Below the pieces are notes generated by a model, which was given only the letters and a program-made list of their open reading frames with translations, had not been told where the DNA came from and did no database searches. From contig CAZPFS010000035.1 of assembly GCA_964585925.1 (NCBI GenBank), positions 1 through 18,900 of the forward strand: 18,900 nt of DNA. The letters run 5' to 3'. Of this stretch, positions 1-6,534 are shown piece after piece. Source of the DNA: JAAZLS01 sp964585925. GTDB lineage: Bacteria; Bacillota; Dethiobacteria; DTU022. The translations under genes were made by a program, and so were the position numbers. Each line of letters starts with the position of its first letter. The stretch's first letter is position 1.

Positions 1-64
1 CTTAAAATTAGTAATTTCCAACTGATTTTTGCCTGCAACGCAAATGGCTCTCTTCTGAAACTGC

Positions 65-93
65 TTGCCATTTTCAGCATTTGAGACGATAAT
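65..93 (+). promoter_or_regulatory. Sigma-A-type promoter for the HutP-family gene
   Basis: A -35 box TTGCCA (65-70) is separated by exactly 17 bases from a -10 box GATAAT (88-93). Each matches the consensus at five of six positions. Transcription would begin near 100, giving a leader of about 22 bases before the ATG at 122. The promoter overlaps an in-frame upstream TTG at 65, which argues against that codon being the start. Confidence 0.6.
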
Positions 94-121
94 TGATTTA
101 CCAAACAGCCGGAGGCAAACC

Positions 122-526
122 ATGGACAGCCGTGATGTAGCCAGGGCCGCTTTGAATCTGGCCATGACTTCTTCCCGGGAAGAGGAACTGGCCCTGAAAG
201 AAAAATTTTCTGCCAAGGGTATCAGGGCAACCGCCGTGGATTACGGGGGGGAATTTTTAAGCTCCCTGCAGAAAGTTGTTGAACGGGCAGTGGTAGCTTC
301 CAAAAGGGAGCAACTTGTGGAAAACACCTATCATGCCGAAGGCTCGGTGGCCGGGGCCGCTCGTGAAGCACTGGCTCAGATCATGCCCAAGGCGCTGGGC
401 TTGAATGTAGGGGGAAAGGTAGGCATCGCCCGGAGCGGAAGCAATGTAGCAGTGGCAATTTTTTTCGGGATCGGGCTGCTGCATTTGAACGAGGTGGCGG
501 TAGGTCTGGGGCACAGGGCAATTTAA
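122..526 (+). CDS. HutP-family protein (RNA-binding antiterminator fold)
   Basis: The product is 134 residues. The ATG at 122 follows a GGAGG at 111-115; an in-frame TTG at 65 lies on the promoter. The C-terminal half matches the HutP fold: a central helix ending in AREAL, the strand segment VAVAIFFGIG and a terminal GLGHRAI corresponding to GxGINHI of Bacillus HutP. HutP of B. subtilis is a hexamer that binds hut mRNA with L-histidine and Mg2+. Here the two helix histidines that help hold the metal in the Bacillus protein appear as Gly in GSVAGAAREAL, while the C-terminal His is kept. No histidine-utilisation gene is nearby; lnt follows after 68 bases. The family call is secure. The ligand and RNA target are unknown, and a role as a general RNA-binding regulator is inference. 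Confidence 0.8.
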   Translation: MDSRDVARAALNLAMTSSREEELALKEKFSAKGIRATAVDYGGEFLSSLQKVVERAVVASKREQLVENTYHAEGSVAGAAREALAQIMPKALGLNVGGKVGIARSGSNVAVAIFFGIGLLHLNEVAVGLGHRAI

Positions 527-532
527 CAGTTT

Positions 533-561
533 GCCGGCCCTTCCGGCCTCAGGCGGCCGGC
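533..561 (+). other. GC-rich hairpin between the HutP-family gene and lnt
   Basis: GCCGGCC (533-539) pairs with GGCCGGC (555-561), and an alternative inner pairing CCGGCC (543-548) with GGCCGG (555-560) is also possible. Only three T residues follow, so it is not a convincing intrinsic terminator. It could attenuate read-through into lnt or stabilise the upstream mRNA end. A similar GGCCGG-rich palindrome lies at 6453-6473. Confidence 0.4.
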
Positions 562-594
562 CGACGTTTCTAGCAAAGTCAAAAAGGTGGACCT

Positions 595-2136
595 ATGGCA
601 GGCCTTTTACCGCTAAAAAAATGGATCGGGACCAACAGTTACCTGCTGCCCATTTGTTCCGGTTTGCTGTTGATTCCCGCTTTCCCGCGTTTTGAACAAG
701 GTTATCTGGCTTGGTTTGCCTTATTGCCCCTGCTCTTTTTCTGTATTAACAACCCTCCCCGGAAAGCCGCGGCAGGGGGTTTTCTGTTCGGGCTTCCGAT
801 CTCACTTTATCTGAATTTCTACCTGATTACCGTGCTTTACAACTATTTGTCTTTTCCGCTGGCCATCTTTTCCGTGGTTGCCTTGATCACCCTGATCAGC
901 CTGTACAGCGCCCTGTTTGCGGCAGGCGTCTCCTGTATCCGCGAATCGTGCCGCCCGTTTACCCTGACCCTGGCCATCCCTTCGCTGTGGGTGGTAATGG
1001 AATATATGCGATCACTGGGCTTTATGGGATACAATGTGGGATATCTGGGCTACACCCAGTGGCGCTACCCTTGGCTGCTCAACACAGCCGCCACATACGG
1101 CTACTGGGGATTGCCCTTTGTTATGGTTGCGTTTCAATGCTTCCCGCTACTGGCATGGTCCGGACAACTCTCGGGGCGAAGGCTGGCCGCGGCGGCAGCA
1201 GTCTGGCTGGTCCTGTTCGGAGGAGGAATACTGCTGCCGTTTTCTTTTGATCGGGAACAGGCGCCCCGTATTGTATGGACGGCCCTGATCCAAGGCAACA
1301 GTTCTCCGGAAGAGATCCTGAGCGCAACAGGTAAGGATCGTGTTCTTAGTAAATACCTGGACCTGACCCGTCGGGCGGCAGCCGAACAACCCGGGATAAA
1401 CCTGGTGGTCTGGCCGGAAACGGTGGTTGATCTGGAGGGGCCGAATGTTTTTCACAAACCGGAGATTATCGACCTGGCCCGAGAACTACAGACAAACCTG
1501 CTCTATGGTGCCCGGATATTCAACGATTCAAAGTTCTTCAATTCAGCAGTGGCCCTTCCCGCCGGAGGGGACAGTATCTCCTTATACCACAAATACCGTC
1601 TGGTTCCGTTTGTGGAATATTCGCCGGCAGAAAAGCTGCTCAATTCAATTGTTGACCTGGACATAAAGGTGGGCCGATATACCGTCGGGGAGAAAAAGAC
1701 TACCGTGTTCAACCTGGCGGACACCCCTGTAGCCGGGGTGATCTGCTTTGAATCATACTTTGGCGATTACACCCGCCGGTTTGCCCGCGACGGAGCCCGT
1801 CACCTGTTTGTTTTGACCAATGATGCCTGGTTTGAAAACTCCACGAGCCTGGAACATCATGCCCAGGTGGCGGCTATCCGGGCGGCAGAAAACGGGATCG
1901 GGGTTACCCAGGTCGCCAACAGCGGAATCACCATCTCCTTTGATTACCGGGGACGGGAAATCCTACGTTTGCCAAAATTGACCGAAGAATTTGCCATTAT
2001 GCCCCTTAACACCGGGGGCCGGTGCACCCTTTACCGCCGTTTCGGTGATTTTCTGCCAGCTTTCTGCGGGCTGTTTCTGGCCGGATTGATCGTGGCCAGT
2101 TTCGCCCGCCGGATAAAACCCCGAACAGGGCTCTAG
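595..2136 (+). CDS. lnt: Apolipoprotein N-acyltransferase
   Basis: Lnt transfers a fatty acyl chain from phospholipid to the N-terminal Cys of diacylated lipoproteins, in the cytoplasmic membrane. The 513-residue length is normal for the family. The N-terminal part (about residues 14-220) is a string of hydrophobic helices; a nitrilase-fold domain follows (about 228-480) and then a last membrane helix (about 487-505). The catalytic triad is readable as Glu275 (WPETVVD), Lys333 (YHKYRLVPF) and Cys384 (GVICFESYF). The RBS AGGTGG precedes the ATG at 595. The stop codon overlaps, on a shared CTAG, the stop of the convergent gene on the other strand. Lnt is typical of Gram-negatives and actinobacteria, so its presence in a Firmicute-like context is unusual but the triad is intact. 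Confidence 0.93.
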   Translation: MAGLLPLKKWIGTNSYLLPICSGLLLIPAFPRFEQGYLAWFALLPLLFFCINNPPRKAAAGGFLFGLPISLYLNFYLITVLYNYLSFPLAIFSVVALITLISLYSALFAAGVSCIRESCRPFTLTLAIPSLWVVMEYMRSLGFMGYNVGYLGYTQWRYPWLLNTAATYGYWGLPFVMVAFQCFPLLAWSGQLSGRRLAAAAAVWLVLFGGGILLPFSFDREQAPRIVWTALIQGNSSPEEILSATGKDRVLSKYLDLTRRAAAEQPGINLVVWPETVVDLEGPNVFHKPEIIDLARELQTNLLYGARIFNDSKFFNSAVALPAGGDSISLYHKYRLVPFVEYSPAEKLLNSIVDLDIKVGRYTVGEKKTTVFNLADTPVAGVICFESYFGDYTRRFARDGARHLFVLTNDAWFENSTSLEHHAQVAAIRAAENGIGVTQVANSGITISFDYRGREILRLPKLTEEFAIMPLNTGGRCTLYRRFGDFLPAFCGLFLAGLIVASFARRIKPRTGL

Positions 2137-3290
2137 ATCCCCCGGATCAGCACCACCGGGGTGCCCGCATCAGCGGAACCGCTGACCAGATCCGCCAGGC
2201 TGGCCATGATGTCCTCCAGGCAGCGGGGGGTGGTGCCTTCCCGTTCCGGACAGGAGGACGAATAATTTATTTGTTTATTTTCTTCCAGGAGATCCTCGAT
2301 CTCGGTTGGCGTTTTGCCCTGGAAATAGTATTTATCGGCCAGATATTTGTACTTGATTCCCTCCCTGAACCGGCATAACCCGCCAGTGGCGGCAAAGGCC
2401 GGTTTGGGATCATTGAGCTCGTAGATACCGGTAGTGGGATCCCGGTAAGCTCCGTCCCCGTATATGAGCACCTCTATATCAACACTCAGGCGGCTGGCAA
2501 CCTTGAGCTGCAATTCCTCCACCAGTTGCTGTCCATTTTTGGGGGCCAGCTTTAATTGGCAATCAGTAGATTTGTTGCTGCCGAGCAGACCCCATTCGGA
2601 GGAAACCTCGCCTTGATTGCAGATCTCCTGTAGGGTAATGCAGTTTTCCCTGCAGGCACAGATCTTCTGTCTGGTCTGTTCGCGCAGGTGAACATTGGAG
2701 ACAATTATCCCGTCGGGACTGTAGGAGGTCACCGCCAGGGGATCGTTGTCAAGGAACAGCACTGCCTCGGCTCCGGCTCCGGAAATCAGATCGTGATAAA
2801 GTTTCACATAATTTATCCCGGTTACCGGGTGGGTGAACCCGGGATCTGGTAATATCTGATCGGGGATAACCCCGTTCCCCAACTGTGCGGCCAGATCGGG
2901 AGAAACGATCCGGTTGCCCATTTCATCAGCCGGTACGGAAAACTGGACAATTACTTTTCCCCTGGGAACGGCCCGGGCAATGCCCATCAGAATCAGGGAA
3001 AAGCGGTTTCTGCTGGCGGTGGGAAACACCACCCCCACTCTGCCCTGCGGGGAAAGATGAAGTTCTCGGCCAATCTCCTTCGCCACATCGTCCACTGTAA
3101 TAAAGTTGTTCTGGGCTCTGGCCACCACTGATTCCGTAATACAGACAATATCTCCAGGGGCGAGCAGCCCGTCCCGATGGCACTCCTCCAGCCTGGCATA
3201 CACTTCATCCACTATGGACATGCCGGGTAAAATTACCCCCATTTTAATCCCAAACGCCAGCGGCCCCACATAATCGGGCAACTTGATCAT
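2133..3290 (-). CDS. Coenzyme F420-0:L-glutamate ligase-like protein
   Basis: The 385-residue product shows the CofE/F420_ligase pattern: an N-terminal GIKMGVILPGMSIVDEV segment, a GDIVCITESVVARAQ segment typical of the 'GD.vvvtqKvvSkae' region, and later FLDNDPLAV, ELNDPKPAF and GGLCRFREG segments. CofE adds glutamate to F420-0 by GTP-dependent ligation. This protein is clearly longer than archaeal CofE (about 250 residues), and no other F420 genes are visible, so its true substrate is uncertain. It starts 9 bases after the mobA stop, behind GAGGTG, and is the last gene of the tat-fdhE-mobA operon. It could be a glutamate or amino-acid ligase for another cofactor. Family membership is reasonably sure; function is not. 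Confidence 0.7.
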   Translation of the reverse strand: MIKLPDYVGPLAFGIKMGVILPGMSIVDEVYARLEECHRDGLLAPGDIVCITESVVARAQNNFITVDDVAKEIGRELHLSPQGRVGVVFPTASRNRFSLILMGIARAVPRGKVIVQFSVPADEMGNRIVSPDLAAQLGNGVIPDQILPDPGFTHPVTGINYVKLYHDLISGAGAEAVLFLDNDPLAVTSYSPDGIIVSNVHLREQTRQKICACRENCITLQEICNQGEVSSEWGLLGSNKSTDCQLKLAPKNGQQLVEELQLKVASRLSVDIEVLIYGDGAYRDPTTGIYELNDPKPAFAATGGLCRFREGIKYKYLADKYYFQGKTPTEIEDLLEENKQINYSSSCPEREGTTPRCLEDIMASLADLVSGSADAGTPVVLIRGI

Positions 3291-3299
3291 TTTTACGGA

Positions 3300-3935
3300 T
3301 CACCTCTTTGCGTCTTCAGCCAGATTCCGGGCATAGCCGGTCAGCTTTTCCCGGGCCAATTTCAGATCGTCCCAGGTATTTATATTAAAAAAAGAGTCCA
3401 GTTGAGGATCGAATTCGGCTATTTCCTTTAAACCGATAATCTTAACCTTTAGCCGCCCATAAAAATTGATTATTTTGTAGTCCCGGTTAAGAATTTGCTG
3501 CTCAATAATATTTATGCAGGACCGGCTGTAATAGGCATGCAGAGGCTGATAATATGAACCGATCCTGGGGACAACCACATCGTATTCCGGGGCATATATG
3601 CCCATATGATTGATCAAATCTAGATTTAAAAAAGGCATGTCGCAGGCCACTACAAACTGGTACGGCAGCGGGGAAGCCACAAGCCCGGCATGAATCCCCT
3701 GCAAAGGATTTTTATCCCGGCCGCTGAACATATCCCGGGTAATTATTACCGGCAGATGTTCAAAAAGGTATCCGTAATTTGTGACCACTGTAATCCGGTG
3801 AAAATGCGGCCACAACAACCCGACCACCCTTTCAATCAGGGTTGAACCGTCGAGTTTCAGAAGTGTTTTGGGCCGGCCAATCCGGGTGCTGTCGCCCCCG
3901 GCCAGTACGATTGCCCCCTTCCCGCTACCGCTCAT
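3300..3935 (-). CDS. mobA: Molybdenum cofactor guanylyltransferase (MobA-like)
   Basis: The 211-residue nucleotidyltransferase opens with the signature VLAGGDSTRIGRPKTLL (residues 10-26), which holds the GTP phosphates, and has VACDMPFLN, whose Asp binds Mg2+, near residue 100. MobA joins GMP to molybdopterin to make the bis-MGD cofactor used by formate dehydrogenases and related enzymes. The start ATG overlaps the tatC stop as ATGA, indicating translational coupling, with AGGGG upstream. The fdhE and tat neighbours support a role in a Tat-exported molybdo- or tungstoenzyme. An F420-pathway guanylyltransferase (CofC) was considered because of the CofE-like neighbour, but the LAGGxSxRxGxxK motif favours MobA. 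Confidence 0.82.
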   Translation of the reverse strand: MSGSGKGAIVLAGGDSTRIGRPKTLLKLDGSTLIERVVGLLWPHFHRITVVTNYGYLFEHLPVIITRDMFSGRDKNPLQGIHAGLVASPLPYQFVVACDMPFLNLDLINHMGIYAPEYDVVVPRIGSYYQPLHAYYSRSCINIIEQQILNRDYKIINFYGRLKVKIIGLKEIAEFDPQLDSFFNINTWDDLKLAREKLTGYARNLAEDAKR

Positions 3936-4696
3936 AGGGCCATCCCCTTTTTGCCCGACAGATTTTCCGACAACCTGCTCCGGGCATTTCTGCTGGCGGT
4001 TACAAACGCTACAAATACCGCCAGCTCATATAAGATCATCAGCGGGATCGCCATCAACAATTGCGAAAAAATGTCGGGGGGAGTAATAACCGCCGAAACG
4101 GCCAGTATTACCAGCAAGGCATATTTCCATTGCTTTTGCAAAACTCGGGCCGTAATCAGCTCCATTCGGGCCAGGATCCAGGCGAACAGCGGAATTTGAA
4201 ACACCAATCCTAGGGTAGCGGTCAGGGAACAGATAAAAGAAACATAATCGCTAATAATTATACAAGGCTGCAACTGCTCAGAAGATAATTTCAGGAAAAA
4301 CCTCCAGATAAAGGGGATGAATACATAATAGGAAAACAATCCGCCGGAAATGAACAGCATACATGCCCCGGCAAGCATCCCCAGAAATAATTTTTTTTCC
4401 CGGCGATACAGGCCCGGCAGGAGAAATGCCAGCCCCTGATAAACCATGACCGGAAAAGCCAGAACAAATCCCACCACAACCGATAACCTCAGACCGGCTG
4501 CAAACGCTTCCGGAGGAGAAATATAGATAAAGCTGATGCCACCCACGGGTCCGGCTATTATTTCCCGGATCACGTCCAGTTTCGAAAAACTGAATATAAC
4601 CGCTGCCAGAAAGGCCCCGCCGGCCAACACCAGACGCCGCCGTAGTTCTGACAGGTGTTCCAACACGGTCATCGCGCCATCCCGGCTCACAGCCAA
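3932..4696 (-). CDS. tatC: Sec-independent (Tat) translocase subunit TatC
   Basis: TatC is the six-helix membrane receptor for twin-arginine signal peptides. Visible marks are HLSELRRR near the N-terminus, FLLPGLYRREKK, VFIPFIWRFF, DYVSF and ITPPDIFSQ, in the expected order. I place the start at a TTG (4696-4694) because a strong GGAGGAGG (4711-4704) sits 7 bases upstream, in the gap after the tatA stop at 4716; this gives 254 residues, a usual TatC length. The frame is open to an ATG at 4759, but that start overlaps tatA and lacks an RBS. An ATG at 4672 is a second alternative. In the fourth-helix motif the usual Glu (E170 of E. coli, FExP) appears as Gln (VFQIP), a substitution I believe also occurs in some other TatC proteins. 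It is coupled to mobA by ATGA. Confidence 0.93.
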   Translation of the reverse strand: MAVSRDGAMTVLEHLSELRRRLVLAGGAFLAAVIFSFSKLDVIREIIAGPVGGISFIYISPPEAFAAGLRLSVVVGFVLAFPVMVYQGLAFLLPGLYRREKKLFLGMLAGACMLFISGGLFSYYVFIPFIWRFFLKLSSEQLQPCIIISDYVSFICSLTATLGLVFQIPLFAWILARMELITARVLQKQWKYALLVILAVSAVITPPDIFSQLLMAIPLMILYELAVFVAFVTASRNARSRLSENLSGKKGMAL

Positions 4697-4715
4697 TTGC
4701 TGGCCTCCTCCCGTG

Positions 4716-4904
4716 TTATTGGTCCTGTTTATCGGAGGAACCGGGTGGAGGTTGCTCATCCGATGGTTTGCCGCGCAGACTTTCCTTCAGCTCCACCACA
4801 CTTTTGCCGATAGCCTTGGCCAATCCGGGGAGTTTAGACGGTCCAAATATCAACAATACCACCGCCAGAATTACTACTGCCTCCAGCGGCCCGATTTTTG
4901 GCAT
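4716..4904 (-). CDS. tatA: Sec-independent translocase subunit TatA (copy next to tatC)
   Basis: The 62-residue protein has a short N-out segment, one membrane helix (about residues 7-21), the hinge FGPSKLPGLAKAIGKS, an amphipathic helix and a polar acidic/Pro-rich tail. This is the TatA architecture; TatA oligomers form the passage for folded substrates. It starts at ATG 4904 behind AGGGAGG, 5 bases after the fdhE stop, and is followed by tatC. Together with the second copy at 5811-6050 it brackets fdhE. No TatB-like protein is seen, as in most Firmicutes, where TatA performs both roles. Confidence 0.92.
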   Translation of the reverse strand: MPKIGPLEAVVILAVVLLIFGPSKLPGLAKAIGKSVVELKESLRGKPSDEQPPPGSSDKQDQ

Positions 4905-4909
4905 TTAAT

Positions 4910-5818
4910 TCAACCTCCCTGCCGGTTTGTATTGATCAGCGCCAGCTCTTCTCCCGGTAAGTATCCTTCTTCCCGGGCCAGACTGTCAAGCTGCCAGGTA
5001 AACAAATTGTCAATTTCCAAAACAACTTCCTGCCCGATTTCTTTGATCACCGCTGTTTTCAAATACCCCCGGCAGCAATCACACACCTGCACCCGCCGGC
5101 CGGGGAATTCATCAGCGTAAAAATATTGCTGCCGCTGAAAATCCCGGTTGCCGCAAAACGGACATTCCAGCCGTGGAAATTGCCATTGCCGGTGGCAAAG
5201 CCTGCATTCCAGAATTCGAATTCCATCTTCTCCGCGCAGCTTGGCCATCACCGGCAACTGTCCGCATACCGGGCAGTTGCCCTGTCGCCAGATGGAAAAA
5301 TCAACCTGTTTGCCGGCCGCTGCCGCAAAGTTAACATAAACCGGTACTGCCGCCATAAAGATCAGGTATCCGGTAAACACCGGATCCAGGCCTGCCTGTG
5401 AAACCCAAGGCTGCTCCACAAGATAGCCCCGTAACCTCCGGTGGTCCAGAGAGGCAACCTGGTCATAAAGCGTCGGTTCAAATTCGCCTCCACTATCCAA
5501 AAGCAACCTGTTAATCGGGTGGCAGGCCTGCGGATAATATTTTGAGGCCACCTTTACAACATTTAATAATACCTCAAGAAACAGCGGTCTGTCCAGAGGC
5601 AAGGGCTTTTTGCTCAGCAGGTGCTTCCCCTGATCAAGTTCGGATTTGATCCGATCTGCCGGCCAGGATAGTTCGGCATAGCTGATATTTTCCTGAAAAC
5701 GGCTCCAGACCGCAAATATGTCCCGATAAATCTTTACTGCCGGTTGCAGCTCGTCCGGAGCCGGCAAGGCAAGTTTCCGATCCATCTCCAGCCACCACCC
5801 GGTCATACCGTCAGGCAA
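4910..5818 (-). CDS. fdhE: Formate dehydrogenase accessory protein FdhE
   Basis: FdhE is a cytoplasmic metal-binding maturation factor that E. coli needs for active Tat-exported formate dehydrogenases. The C-terminal half carries four cysteine pairs in the family order: CPVCG, CRLCHRQW, CPFCGN and CDCCRGYLKT, expected to form rubredoxin-like sites. I choose a TTG start (5818-5816) because GGAGG at 5831-5827 lies 8 bases upstream; this gives 302 residues, close to the roughly 309 of E. coli FdhE, and overlaps the upstream tatA by 8 bases. An ATG at 5833 is possible but contains that RBS. The frame stays open to 5986 only because it runs antiparallel-free over tatA in another frame. It sits between two tatA copies, linking chaperone and exporter. 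Confidence 0.9.
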   Translation of the reverse strand: MPDGMTGWWLEMDRKLALPAPDELQPAVKIYRDIFAVWSRFQENISYAELSWPADRIKSELDQGKHLLSKKPLPLDRPLFLEVLLNVVKVASKYYPQACHPINRLLLDSGGEFEPTLYDQVASLDHRRLRGYLVEQPWVSQAGLDPVFTGYLIFMAAVPVYVNFAAAAGKQVDFSIWRQGNCPVCGQLPVMAKLRGEDGIRILECRLCHRQWQFPRLECPFCGNRDFQRQQYFYADEFPGRRVQVCDCCRGYLKTAVIKEIGQEVVLEIDNLFTWQLDSLAREEGYLPGEELALINTNRQGG

Positions 5819-6050
5819 CGCTGTTTCCTCCATTATCCGCTTGATCTTTTTTGCCTTGCTGTTCGGGCTCCGCGGCGGCAGGCTCGTCGAGTTTAATACT
5901 ATTTCCAATCTCCCGGGTAGCGGCCTGAAATTCCCGGATGCTTTTCCCAAGCGTACGAGCCAGTTCCGGAAGTTTGGAGGGCCCAAAAATCACCAGGGCC
6001 GCCACCAGAATAACAATCAGCTCTCCTGTTCCAATTCCGCCTCTGAACAT
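5811..6050 (-). CDS. tatA: Sec-independent translocase subunit TatA (copy upstream of fdhE)
   Basis: The 79-residue product has one membrane helix (about residues 8-23), the TatA hinge FGPSKLPELARTLGKS and an amphipathic helix IREFQAATREIG, followed by an acidic and Gln-rich tail. I choose the ATG at 6050 because GAGG lies 8 bases upstream; an in-frame GTG at 6059 overlaps that RBS. The hinge and amphipathic helix are close to those of the other TatA (4716-4904), suggesting duplication around fdhE with later divergence of the tails. The 193-base region upstream carries a hairpin and a palindromic operator-like site. Confidence 0.92.
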   Translation of the reverse strand: MFRGGIGTGELIVILVAALVIFGPSKLPELARTLGKSIREFQAATREIGNSIKLDEPAAAEPEQQGKKDQADNGGNSVA

Positions 6051-6104
6051 GCTATACACCTCAATGTGCTAAATTGGCATTAATCTTCGTTATTCAAATA
6101 TTCT

Positions 6105-6121
6105 TTTCTACATTGTAGAAA
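6105..6121. promoter_or_regulatory. 17-bp palindromic operator-like site upstream of tatA
   Basis: TTTCTACA (6105-6112), a single central T, and TGTAGAAA (6114-6121) form a perfect 8-bp inverted repeat, 55 bases before the tatA ATG. The right half with one more base, TGTAGAAAG, recurs at 6374-6382 just upstream of the microprotein gene of the same operon. This is the size and symmetry of a dimeric repressor site. I cannot assign a regulator; the TACA/TGTA core recalls BlaI/CopY boxes, but the centre spacing differs. Confidence 0.45.
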
Positions 6122-6217
6122 GATATCCTTCTCCAGGTCCGGCATCATGATCTGGAATAGTAAGGTAAATCAGTACTGTATACGGGATTATGGCTTTAGG
6201 GCCGGCTTTACAGGGTT

Positions 6218-6243
6218 TTCGGTCCCGTCCCGGGCAAACCGAA
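6218..6243 (-). other. Hairpin directly after the microprotein stop codon
   Basis: On the minus strand TTCGGT (6243-6238) pairs with ACCGAA (6223-6218), and inside it CCCG pairs with CGGG around a GGA loop. The hairpin begins at the base after the stop codon of the 30-residue ORF. No U-run follows, so it is more likely an mRNA-stabilising or processing element than a terminator. The sequence downstream has a direct AAAGCC repeat around 6190-6210. Confidence 0.45.
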
Positions 6244-6336
6244 TTACCTTTTACTCAGAACAGCCAGCAAAATACCAATCACCGCTATCACCACTACTGC
6301 CAGTAGTATGGTCCCTATTCCAAACACGGTACTCAT
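6244..6336 (-). CDS. 30-residue single-span membrane microprotein heading the tat-fdhE operon
   Basis: An ATG at 6336 follows an excellent RBS, AGGAGGTG (6348-6341), and opens a 30-codon frame ending in TAA at 6244. After a short MSTVFGIG segment the peptide is almost wholly hydrophobic (about residues 9-27, Ile/Leu/Val/Ala with one Gly) and ends in SKR. One membrane helix is predicted. The positive C-terminus suggests the N-terminus faces out and the C-terminus in, the same orientation as TatA, but there is no FGPSKLP hinge or amphipathic helix. It lies 193 bases before tatA on the same strand. I do not recognise a family. It may be a small subunit of a membrane complex, a Tat accessory peptide, or a leader-type ORF. 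Confidence 0.6.
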   Translation of the reverse strand: MSTVFGIGTILLAVVVIAVIGILLAVLSKR

Positions 6337-6373
6337 GGCTCACCTCCTGTGAAAATTGCCGATCATTAACCTG

Positions 6374-6382
6374 TGTAGAAAG
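6374..6382. promoter_or_regulatory. Repeated half-site TGTAGAAAG upstream of the operon head
   Basis: This 9-mer is identical to the right half, plus one base, of the palindrome at 6105-6121 and lies 38 bases before the microprotein ATG on the minus strand. No matching left arm is visible next to it. Two copies in one 480-base intergenic stretch suggest a shared regulator, but chance cannot be excluded. Confidence 0.25.
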
Positions 6383-6452
6383 TTCGAGATTGGTACGACA
6401 TACCCTCTATTAAAATTACACCTTCCATAAATATCAGACAAGTTATTTATAA

Positions 6453-6473
6453 GGCCGGTTCCGGCCGACCGGC
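6453..6473. repeat. GGCCGG-rich palindrome in the divergent intergenic region
   Basis: GGCCGG (6453-6458) and CCGGCC (6461-6466) are inverted. Alternatively GCCGGT (6454-6459) pairs with ACCGGC (6468-6473). It lies just upstream of the queG promoter and recalls the hairpin at 533-561. Neither copy has a terminator T-run. Confidence 0.35.
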
Positions 6474-6485
6474 AAACCCCACGGT

Positions 6486-6514
6486 TTGACTTGTCCCGCC
6501 GGTAACCTTATTAT
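6486..6514 (+). promoter_or_regulatory. Sigma-A-type promoter for queG
   Basis: TTGACT (6486-6491), a 17-base spacer and TATTAT (6509-6514) each match the consensus at five of six positions. The predicted start near 6521 leaves a leader of only about 14 bases before the ATG at 6535, with GGGGGTG as the probable RBS. Confidence 0.65.
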
Positions 6515-6534
6515 CTAGCCGGGGGTGCCTGGAG

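Noticed and set aside
4697..4759. TatC N-terminal extension starting at ATG 4759
   Set aside because: It overlaps tatA and has no RBS, whereas GGAGGAGG in the tatA-tatC gap precedes the TTG at 4696.
5819..5986. FdhE N-terminal extension over the upstream tatA
   Set aside because: The extra residues are the tatA sequence read in another frame and have no FdhE-like features; family length fits the start at 5818.
6190..6243. c-di-GMP-I riboswitch
   Set aside because: AAAGCC/GGCC similarity is limited to a short run; the GAAA tetraloop-receptor arrangement and the 3' stem of the class are not visible.
6147..6413. 88-codon plus-strand ORF in the intergenic region before queG
   Set aside because: No RBS, unlikely composition, and it lies antisense to the well-supported 30-codon minus-strand ORF and its RBS.
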